From the NCBI GenBank assembly GCA_026936325.1, contig JAPTHN010000004.1:31985910-32049909 (forward strand): a stretch of DNA of 64,000 nt. The letters run 5' to 3'. Shown piece by piece: positions 31,418 to 42,861 of the stretch. Position 1 is the first letter of the stretch. Each line of letters begins with the position of its first letter. Under the pieces are notes generated by a model, which ran no database searches, was not told the origin of the DNA, and saw only the letters and a list, made by a program, of their open reading frames with translations. The position numbers and the translations under genes were made by a program. The DNA is from Platynereis dumerilii (lineage: Eukaryota > Annelida > Polychaeta > Phyllodocida > Nereididae).

Positions 31418-32675
31418 CAGTGGCGGAGCTATGGGGGGGCCTGGGGGGGCCAGGGCCCCCCCAAATGGATAAGTGGCCCCCCCACTGGCCCCCCCATTTG
31501 AGATTTGAAAATTTTGAAAAAATTATTGGAGCAGCAACAGCCGCTGGAACACGTCTGTCTAAAGTTTTGGCCTTCGCTGGCGCTCACTTTACCCCAATTT
31601 CCTCTAGAATGACAGTTGCCCTTTTAAAAGTTCTGAGGCATTTGATAATTTGTGATATCGAATATATCTAGCAATATTTGTACCGCAGGCAAACCTTGTA
31701 GGGGGTGAGCGACATTTGCCCAAATATCAGGATCTAGATTTGGAAATATTCCGAAAGAATTCTCTTTGAAACTATTGATTGTTAATTATGTTTATTTAAT
31801 TATTTGCCTGAATTGTTTTTGCCTTTTTGCCTGAATCTTAGTGTTTCCCAAATTTTTGGGGGGGAGGGTGACTACTCCCCCTTCCAGTATGCCTATGTAT
31901 CTAGAGATTCCATGCAACATCTAAAATCAGGGTGTTTTGAGGAAATCTTTCCGGCGCCATTGCTCAGTTAAAGAAATAATGCTCCTTTGAAAGTTTTCTA
32001 ATTAAACAGATCTGATTCACCAGAGTGATTTTTAAAAACTGCTCAATTTTTCATATGTGCATGGAATTTCACTACATTTTTGGGTATTTCTGTCATTTGC
32101 ACAAATTGCTACTACCTTTTAGGCCTATTTAAGGAGTTGCGTAGATTTCCATCAAAAGGACTTTCATAAAATTTTGATTTAGACCTAATATATAAAAAAA
32201 GAGGATTCCTAGCAGGAATATACTAAAACTTGAAAAGACAGTTATGAAAAAAAACAAAAAAAAAACAAGTGGACCATTTCACTGCAAAAGATTGTGACTT
32301 TCACTGCAAAAGATTGTGACTCACTGCAAAAGATTGTGACTCACTGCAAAAGATTGTGACTCATGATAATTGATGAGGTGTCATTTTTATACTTTTAATA
32401 TCGGAACCATAGAATCATTTTCATTATTTTTTGACAGTTCATAACTAATTTAGTGTAAGTATGAAATGTGTGGTATTTTTGTTTATCAGTCACAAGAGAT
32501 AAGATGGTCAACATCGCTAAAAGTCATTCGTAAAGAAGGCTTTAATGCTGTGTCAATTTTTATCCATGTAATGCCGCAAAAATCCCGCAAAAATGCCGCA
32601 AAAGTTTGGCCCCCCTAGTTCAGACCCTGGCCCCCCCTTGGCCCCCCCACTCATGGATTTCTGGCTACGCCACTG
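31418..32675. mobile_element. Non-autonomous hAT element, copy 1
   Basis: 1258 bp. Ends CAGTGGCGGAGCTATGGGGG and the inverted ATTTCTGGCTACGCCACTG. A perfect 8-bp TSD AACATCCC (31410-31417 and 32676-32683) marks hAT. Termini are followed by long runs of G then C (CCCCCCC blocks). A 20-bp unit TCACTGCAAAAGATTGTGAC is repeated four times at 32279-32361. No transposase remains. Copy 2 at 37593-38795 differs by an inverted central segment. Confidence 0.9.
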
Positions 32676-32683
32676 AACATCCC

Positions 32684-34115
32684 CACTAATATTTGAGTTA
32701 AATCACTGCGGTGGTCATGTGAAATGTTTTAAACCTTCACAATCGTAACTAGATAACATTTTTCAAAGTAATATGTAATCAGTAACTGGTTAGTTTGGCC
32801 AAGTGACTAAAGCAACTAAACATTCAATAAATTATTTTGGCCTAAGTCATTTTGGCTTCAAAAAAAAAAATTGGCCAGAGTCAGTTTTGCCAAAAATTGC
32901 CAAAAATTACTTAGGCTAATTTTGCTTTAGGCTGACGGTATGTTACTGTTTCCAGGTATAGATAACCTCAGAATGTTTTTTTTTCTATTCATGATCTTTT
33001 GATTGTTCATCCATGTTGTATGGCAACTTACAGTCAGAGAGACGATGTTGGTCACTTACAATTCTTCACAACTTATCACTCCCTGTCGAAAATAAAAACT
33101 ACTTTAAAAGAAAGAGTGTAGGAAATTCTCGATTTGGAGACCACAAAGTGGTCTTCATGGCAGGAAGCACCGTCCCACACTCCCACAGGGTAACCGTTGT
33201 TTTATGATGGGGTAATTGAGGGTAGTTGAGGGAAGCCAACTTCAGTTGAGGGAATCCGAGTTTAGTTTAGGGAAGCCAAGTTCGCTTTAAGGTGGGTTTG
33301 AAATTCAGGGGATTTATAAAGATTAGGTCCATTCAACCAAAAATTTTAAAATCTTGAGGCTTCTAAAGAGTGATTAGAGAAGATAACTTGACCTTTAAAA
33401 TTGACCTTACTAACATTCAAACTCTGGAATTTACTTTTATTTGAGACTTTTTTTCCAAAAAAGTATTCCCTATTTATGAGCGAGATCGTATTTTAAGTTG
33501 CTGGCCAGCGTCTATGCATCCTATATAATATTCCATGAGGTATTCTCTAAAAGAAGACAATGTTACGGATAACCAGATATCATTTTGCATAGATATATAA
33601 ATAGTTTGAATTACTATACCAGGGACATTTATTTAAAGTTATCGGATTTGTGAATATTGTAGTTCTATTGATGCTGGTAACTTCTCCTTTGAGAAATTGT
33701 TTTGAGTTACTGCATTATACTTTAGGGAGAAAAAAGTCTTTCTTGTCTGTGTCTATATATGTTGTTGACTTTTGTCATGCTATTGATTAGTTAGTGGCTC
33801 ACCATCACAATCTTTTAAAATGGCACGTAATTGCATACCTGAAACAGGAAAATGACCACTAATATGCATAGCTAAAGACTTAATCGTCCCAAAATTGATT
33901 GAACATAATTGAAAACCTGATCGTACATGTTCAAAGATTCAGTCAGTCAGTCGGAGTCATTTTCGTCTTGGTTAAACATTATTGTGGAACCAGTCAGATT
34001 AACAGGCTTAAATAATTACACCTGGACCAAACTTCTTTAAACATTGTGTGGCACCCACTCAAAACATCTGGATATGTAGCTTGAACAATTAGGGACAGTG
34101 CAACATTTATTGACA
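32684..34115. other. Gene-free upstream flank of the first secreted-protein gene
   Basis: Contains a (TTGAGGGWAGYCAA)-type repeat at 33206-33298, inverted relative to 61165-61290, and at 33297-33485 the right part of the mariner-type MITE that is complete at 55998-56398. No promoter element can be named with confidence. Confidence 0.5.
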
Positions 34116-37100
34116 ATGCAGTGTTTTCCTGTTAGTTTGGTGGTGTTTGCTTTTGTTTTAGTTTTTGACAATTTTACATCATTATCAGCATCAGGAATTG
34201 AATATAATGACTACAAGTATGTGAAAGACAGAAAGGTAGCAGACAAGGCAGCCAGGACATTTGTCACGCCCTCCGCTCTAGTGTGTGCAAGTCGTTGCAG
34301 TTTGGGTCGTCAGGTGTTCAAAGTTGTACATTATCAACGATCTACGAAGTCATGTGAATGTTTTCACGACACCTCAACTCTTGTCTATGCCCCAGGGTGG
34401 ACCATTTTGAAGACCAACGTAAAGGTAAGTACCCATTTATGAAAACTGTTACTGGGTCACGTTGCGATGCTTTTGTCAAAAATTGTCCTTATACCATGTG
34501 CACGATAATGCAGCAAGGGACCGTTCAGAATTTATGACGGGTGGGGGGGTGGGAGTTTTGCCTGAGGGGTTACTAACTTTTCACACTCGTCTCAAGGGAG
34601 GGGGGTACTAATTTTTGACAACATGTCCAAAGGGGGTAAGAAATTTTAACAAAACAAAAAGGTCATAAAACATGCGTACACTAAGTTTCAAAGCGTGTAC
34701 TCGTGACCATCCAAGGGCACATGTATAACAGTGTAAGTGTGCATTGGTTTTTATGTCGAGGGGGAAGGGGGGGGTACTTAAATGCGCATGGAACCTAAGG
34801 GTGGGGTACTAAAAATCCGCATGAAACTCAAGGGGGGTAACAATTTTTGACTGGAAGTTTTGGCAAAACTCCCCAACCCCCCAGTCATAAATTCTGAACA
34901 GCAGGCTTGAACAGTCATATCTATAGAGCCTGTAAACTTGATATGCGAACAGAGTGGGATATTGCACTGTGAAAATGGCACTTTGTGAATCATCATATTG
35001 ATGATTTGTCATGATAACACCCAATACTTTAATACTTTCAATGTTAATTCAATTTTAGGAGACTAATCCTGCATGTTGGTGAAAGGCAAACGAAACGATT
35101 ATACTTCTGATTTTTACTCTAAATTCAGTTATGACTAGTCAAATGGCCTTCTCTTCATCACGACTAATATATGTTTTCCATGATGAATGTAGAGAAGATG
35201 ACACATCACTGGCTATTTTTACTCTCAGTGCCAAAATCTGTGTGAAACAACCATCATTTTTTGCATATCAAGTTTGCATGCTGTAAAAACAAATCAAAGG
35301 CAATTATAATCCCCGTTGATTCACAGCTTTAACTTTAAGATAGAAATGCCGTTGTACCATTTTATTAGGAACTTTTATACTGATGTTGTACTATGAAAAT
35401 ACCAATAGCTATTTCAGGTTCTCATAGTGCTTGTTTTGTGACTGACAAATGAAATTAAGAATGATGCAAAAGTAATTTTATTCTTACATTTATTCCGTAA
35501 ACCCTTCCGTCAATGGCCATAATAGGACAACCAAATTCTTGGTTTCCCTTGCTGAAAGTATGGTGATGACACTATATATCTCATCTCTGAAATTGAAAGT
35601 GTCACAGTATTTAAATGGTTTTCTCTTGCCCATGATACATATATACAAATAGTCGTCAGCAGTATCAAATTAAATTTTGTTTTTTGGATATTTATATGGG
35701 GGCCACCATTTAGTAATCGGTGGGGCTTGGGAGTTTTCTTCGACGGGAAAATCAAATTATTCATTTCACTGTAACGGCAGCCGTAATTATTTATTTTAAG
35801 CATGCAAAATCTCCAAATATTCATATCTGAGTCTAGCAAAACCTTCTTAAGAAATACCCCAACCAGGAATTATATATTCGGAGGCTGCCCCCCAAAAAAA
35901 TATTAATTTAGCACAATTTGTATTAAGCAGCAAAGGAGCTAAGGCAAACATGAACTTATTTTCAGCTGTGGATGATGCTGTACAGATTTAAGGGAGGCTC
36001 AAGAACTGTTCCCTCCATCGCCATGACAACTGCTGGAGACTTGGGTTCTGTGATGGATGCTTCGTTCGATGTATCTGTCAGCGGGACATATCGCTCAAAG
36101 TACCTCATGGATCAGAACTGGAGCAAATGTTCCCGGGTTCGTAATGTCATTTGTTGTTTATTCATTGCATAACAAGCATGACAGTGGCAATTTGTTGTTG
36201 AATATTGCATTCTTTCATGTAACAATGTATAGCCCTTTATACGTCGAGAGAGTATACTACATATACTACTTATAAATTGTAGAATAATCTTACCATATTT
36301 AGTAAGTTCTCATAAATGATGTCACAAACTATAAAAATTCTATGATATTATTTTTTACACAATAACAATTGAAAGCTAAATTCTTATAACATATTATAGA
36401 TACCAAATTCAGATAAAACTTGTTCTTGTCTATGTCTAAATCACTATATAATTACCGCTGCCTAGCAACACAACTCACCAAATCCAGCATGGTTGCTATG
36501 CTCAATGTAGCCACTAACTGCCCTCCCTTTCACTCCCATCCCCCAAATATGCCAATCCACTTCATCTAACCTCTTCCCTCCGTGTTAATGGGGGGTCCCC
36601 TCCTCCCTACTGCTCAACAGTATTCCGTAATAATCCTTCAAAAGTCTTCATTTCTCATCCCCCATCCACCACTCCATTTAATGTAAACAAATGATTTTAC
36701 CAAATAACAACAGAGGGCTCTGCAAATCACAACCTACACACACAACTCCCCTATTGGATTATGTATGAACAACATAATGCCCCAGTGTCCACACTTCAGT
36801 TAGGGGGTAGAGGTGTCAACTTATGCTATCAAGCGCCAATGGGTGTAATGTTTAAATGGGTCTCCATGGGTGTAAATGTTTGCCAATGGGTGCCAATGGG
36901 TGCCAATGGGTGTAAGTGTTTGCCAATGGGTGTAAATGTTTGCCAATGGGTGTAAATGTTTGCCAATGGGTGTAAGTGTTTGCCAATTGGTGTAAATGTT
37001 TGCCGATGGAAGTAAATGTTTGGCAACGGGCGCAAATGTTTGCCAACGGGCGCAAATGTTTGTCAACGGGCGCAAATGTTTGCCAACGGGCGCAAATGTT

Positions 37101-40100
37101 TGCCAACGGGTGCAAATGTTTGCCAACGGGTGCAAATGTTTGCCAACGGGCGCAAATGTTTGCCAACGGGCGCAAATGTTTGGCAACGGACGCAAATGTT
37201 TGGCAATGGGCGCAAATGTTTGGCAATGGGCGCAAATGTTTGCCAACAGGCGCAAATCTTTGCCAACAGGCGCAAATGTTTGCCAATGGGCGCAAATGTT
37301 TGCCAATGGGCGCAAATGTTTGCCAACGGGCGCAAATGTTGCCAACGGGCGCAAATGTTTGCCAACGGGCGCAAATGTTTGCCAACGGGTGCAAATGTTT
37401 GCCAACGGGCGCAAATGTTTGCCAACGGGTGCAAATGTTTGGCAACAGGCGCAAATGTTTGCCAACGGGCGCAAATGTTTGCCAACAGGCGCAACTGTTT
37501 GCCAAGGGCGCAAATGTTTGCCAAGGGGCATAAGTTTGCCAACGGGCGCAAATGTTTGCCAACAGGCGCAAATGTTGCCAACGGGCGCAAATCAGTGGCG
37601 GAGCTATGGGGGGGCCTTGGGGGGCCCAAATGGATAAGTGGCCCCCCCACCGGCCCCCCCATTTGAGATTTGAAAATTTTGAAAAAATCATTGGAGCAGC
37701 AACAGTCGCTGGAACACGTTTATCTGAAGTTGTGGCCTTCGCTGGCGCTCACTTATACCCAATTTTCTCTAGAATGATAGTTGCCTTTTGAAAAGTTCTG
37801 AGGCATTTGATAATTTGTGATTTCCTTATTTGAATATATCTAGCAATATGTGTACCGCAGGCAAACCTTTTAGGGGGTGAGCAACATTTGCCCGAATATC
37901 AGGATCTAGACTTAATAATATTCCAAAAGAAATCTCTTCGAAACTATTGATTCTTAATTATGTTAATTTTAAAATTATCTGCCCAAATGTTTTGCCTTTT
38001 TCCCGAATCTTAGTGTTTCCCTAACTTTTTGGGAGGAGGGTGACTACTCCCCCTTCCAGTATGCCTAGATGTATCTAGAGATTTCATGCAACATCTAAAA
38101 TTACGGTATTTTGACTAAATCTCTCCGTCGCCATTTCTCAGTTAAAGAAATAATTGCTACTTTGAGATTTTTCTAATTTACCAGATCTGATTTACCAGAG
38201 TGATTTGTACAAACTGCTCAATTTTTCATATGTGCATGGAATTTCGGAACTTCAATTTCCCTATATTTTTGGTATTTCTGTCATTTGCACAAATTGCTAC
38301 TGCCTTTAAGCCTATTTGAGGAGTTGCATAGATTTCCATTAAAAGGACTTTCATAGATGTTCGATTTAGGACCTAATCTCTCAAAAAATAAACAAACAAA
38401 TTCTATGGTTCCTATATTAAAAGTATGACAATGACACCTCATCAATTATCATGAGTCACAAAGAGTATCTTTTGCAGTGAAATGGTCCTCTTGTTTTTTT
38501 ATTTCTTTCATAACTGTCTTTGCAAATTTTGAGTATATTCCTGCTGAGAATGTCCTCTGTTTTATACGTCAAAACTGATTTTAGTGTAAGTATGATATGT
38601 ATGGTTAATTTGTTTATCAGTCACAAAAGATAAGGCTGTCAACATTGCGTAAGAAGGCTTGTAACGCTGTGTCAATTTTTTATCCATGTAATGCCGCAAA
38701 AACGTCGCAAAAATGCCGCAAAAGGTTGGCCCCCCTAGTTCAGACCCTGGCCCCCCCTTGGCCCCCCCACTCATGGATTTCTGGCTACGCCACTGGCGCA
38801 AATGTTTGCCAACGGGCGCAAATGTTTGCCAACAGGCGCAAATGTTTGCCAACGGGCGCAAATGTTTGCAAACGGGCGCAAATGTTGCCAACGGGCGCAA
38901 TTGTTTGCCAACAGGCGCAAATGTTTGCCAACAGGCGCAAATGTTTGCCAACGGGCGCAAATGTTTGCCAACGGCCGCAAATGTTTGCCAACGGCCGCAA
39001 ATGTTTGCCAACAGGCGCAGATGTTTGCCAACAGGCGCAGATGTTTGCCCACGGGCATAAGTTTGCCAACGGGCATAAGTTTGCCAACGGGTGCAAATGT
39101 TTGCCAACGGGCGCAACTGTTTGCCAACGGGCGCAAATGTTTGCCAACGGGCGCAAAGGTTTGCCAACGGGCACACATGTTTGCCAACGGGCGCAAATGT
39201 TTGCCAACGGGCGCAAAATATTTAATGTTTGCCAACAGGCGCACATGTTTGCCACCGGGTGCACATGTTAGCCAATGTTGGCCAACGGGCGCAAATGTTT
39301 GCCAACGGGCGCAAATGTTTTGCCAATGGGCGTAAATGTTTGCCAATGGGCCTAAATGTTTGTGTCAACTTATGCTATCAAGCCATAACTTATGCCTTGG
39401 CTCTCAAACCTCCCGTTCATAGAACGGGTATAATGCTAGTATTCATAATTATAATGATGACAATAAAGCCAAATATACTGTGCATATACACTTTTGTAGA
39501 TTGAAAATTAAAACAGTATTACAGTCTGTAACATTGATAAAGAAAAAGCGTGGACTGTTGCACTGTGAAAATGGCACTTCGTGTGTCATTATACTGATGA
39601 TTTGTCATGATTATATTCAATGCTTTCAATGTTCATTTGATTTAACGAGACTAATCCCATTTGTTGGTGACAGCCAAACGAAAGGATTATGCATCTGATT
39701 TTCACTCTAAAATCAGTTTTGACGAGTCAAATGGCCTTCCCTTGATCATGACTAATCAAACAGCCTTTATGTTTCCCATGTTGAAAGTAGAGAAGATGAC
39801 ACTTCATCGGCTATCATGAGTCACAATGTGCACTTTGCACAGTGAACTGGTCCTCATCTTTTCTATATCAAAGTGACAGAAAATTGTATATATGTAAATG
39901 TGGTCAATAAATGCTTACTTACAGATTCAGCATTTTATCATGTAAATCATTCTATATTGCATATAAAACACAAAGTGAGTACATTTTTAGGGGTCAGGCC
40001 AAACGAATTACATCTTAAATAGCAAACAAAAAAACCTTTTAATTTCAAGGTGTCTCAATGTGTCTTATCCTTCATTGTTTTTGCAGGTGAGGTTGTCGCT

Positions 40101-42830
40101 GTACAAGGACTTCAAGGAGAAGATGTTCATAGAATTCAACAACACTGGAAGTACAACGTCAAACTTCTTTGTCCAGAGCAGAATAATTGGGTCATCTTAT
40201 TCTGATTTGGGTCCTCAGACACAAATTGAGAAGTTCTACAGGTAAGAAAAAATGTATTATTATGTCCAACAGGGGGGGGGGGGGTAAGAGAAAGATAGAT
40301 AAAACAAAACTTTATTTTGGTGATACCATGATGCCATAAAAACAGAGTTCCAGGGGTTTATGATGGTCAGGAGCATTATTCCAAAAATCTTAATTCTTGC
40401 TTAAATAGTTGTAGAGGCTCACAAAGAGTGATTAGGAAAGATACTTAGACCTTTATAAATAAATAGTGAGCTGAACTAGCACCGAAACTCCAAAATTGTT
40501 GCCGCTCTTGATACCAAAAAGCATAGGCGTATCGGAGGGGGGGGGGGCGGGGGGGGCGATCGCCCCCCCAAAAGTTTGGGAAACAGTAAGATTCGGGCAA
40601 AAAGGCTAAAAAATTTGGGCAGAGGATTAAATAATCACTATTGAAAATTAATGATTTCGTGCAAATGTCACTCCCCCCCCCCCAAAAAAATCGCTCGCGC
40701 CGTACTCCTATACCAAAACGTATTTCATATATATATTATGGGTAGACCTGAGAGTATAGTTACTTTTTAGGCAAGGCAATTCATTTTTAGCTTGTCGGAT
40801 TTTTCTCGTGGTACTTTCCCAAGGTCAGTGGTAGGACAAAATGTGACTTTATTTTGAATATCCATTTTTATTTTTACGGTGTAATGAAATTGTTGATGAA
40901 CTGCATTTATTTTTTCATATATATGTTCACAAAGGCAGAAAATCTGTCCAGTCAGTCGATCCAACAAGCTCAAAATTAATAATGATTATTCATATGATTT
41001 ATTTTTAAATTCTCGGACAGATCGACCTAACAGATTTTTTAAAGTTTATCCAGAATTTTTAGTCATGCTGGAAATTTCAGTTGAATTATGTTCATTGTTC
41101 AAACTTTGTTTGATAAGTTGAAATGCTGTACTCATTGTCCAATGTCCATCATGAGGCAGAACTGTTCAGATCTTGTTATCTCTCGTTGTCAGAAGTTCCA
41201 CTTGAAAAAGAAAATTACAATATCAATTATTATTTGACTGCACTGGTTGGTTTAAGACAAACAACTCCCCCCATTATTGACTACATTTAAACTCTGATGG
41301 TTAAAATGCTCCACTGAAGAAGAAAGAATACAGAAATAACAAAAAGTTAATATCTAAAATGAAGAATTATTGATTCTCAACAACTGTCACAATGCTAATA
41401 ACACTCCCAATGCAAGAACAACAATTTTTGAAAGTAGGACAATGCTTTATTCAATCTGAAGTTCATAGATTCGTAAACAGAGTAACTGATATGTCCTTTC
41501 CAGACTTTTCTCTTGTAGATGATTTCATAATTATAAACCCCTGCAGTAGGGTGTCCCAAAAAAGTGAAATCCTGAAATCCATTGGGGCTAACCTCTAAAA
41601 TTTGTTCTATATATAGTCACCCTCTGACTCCCATGTAAAATCTCAGCTAATTTGAAGGTGTTTTAGATGTTGCTCAAGAGCCACACATTTAGATAGGTGT
41701 TTATTATCGTTTTCATAGCTGTGTGTTTTTCTGAAAACTTCGTTTTGCAGTTAAACCGTGACTGTTTTTCACAAGACACTAGTTATCACAATTTCAAATA
41801 ATTTCCAGAAATTTGTTGTCAGTCATGGTAAGGGACCATTCAGAATTTATGGCCAGGGGAGGTGGGAGTTTTGCCTGAGGGGGCACCAACTTTTCAGACA
41901 TGTTTCAAGGGGGGTACTAATTTTTGACAACATGTCCAAGGGGGGTAAGAAATTAAAAAAAACAAAAAGGCCCAAAATGAACTTTATACACTCAGTTTAT
42001 CAGCGATTTTTATGCGAAAAAGTTCGCAAATCTGTACACGTGACTGTCAAAGGGCACAAGTACACTCTTGCTCATAAATATGGAATATAGGAAAACACGA
42101 AAACTACCATTGGATTATAGCTACCCCATTTGAATCCAATGGTTAAAATCACACTTTTAAGAACATAAGTGGATTCCTGAAGAGTTATTTGAAGTCCTCA
42201 CTTTAATATTTGCTTAAATCTTTGACAATTTGGAATGCTGGAGGAAATTGAAAAAACGGTGCAAAAAAGGTCAAAATAAGACTTTTATGTAGGGTTAGAA
42301 ATCGATCCAAAATTGTTGATTTGTGAAAGTTACTGGCATCAAAGGAAAGATTAACCTTTAAATGAGTCAATTTAATGGTCATTAGCACATGGAACCTCCG
42401 AGACAAATAATCACAGCACAGACAAAATGGGTCATATTTATGCTTGGTCCAATGGAACAGTTTTTTACATTTTCAAATTCCAAGACTGCATGATAACCAG
42501 GAGTGTTTAATTGATATAGAATTTTACACCCAATGTGTGCTCTATCAACATGTACTATAATTTCAATGAGAATTTTTTTTGACTGCTAGCAATTGAGAGT
42601 TTATCACAATAAACAAGGGTGGTTTATCACCATTGTTCATGAAAACCTCAAAATAGGCAAAATCCACTCCAGCCATTCATATCGGGTTAGTTGAGCCTCT
42701 TCTCAGCATGTTGAAGTTAATTTTGTAAATCTGGACTCACCCAAAACAAGGGTAAAAAATAAAAGAAGGATCGTGGTTATTTCGATATATTCCATATATA
42801 TTTATGAGCAACAGTGTATAACGGATCGTT

Positions 42831-42861
<31 letters not shown>

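Noticed and set aside
36821-37691. Several overlapping long open frames on both strands (up to 279 codons)
   Set aside because: They are all readings of the 20-bp minisatellite; the unit lacks stops in most phases. No domain or codon bias.
38562-39346. Further long frames of NICARWQTFAPVGK type
   Set aside because: Same minisatellite after the hAT insertion.
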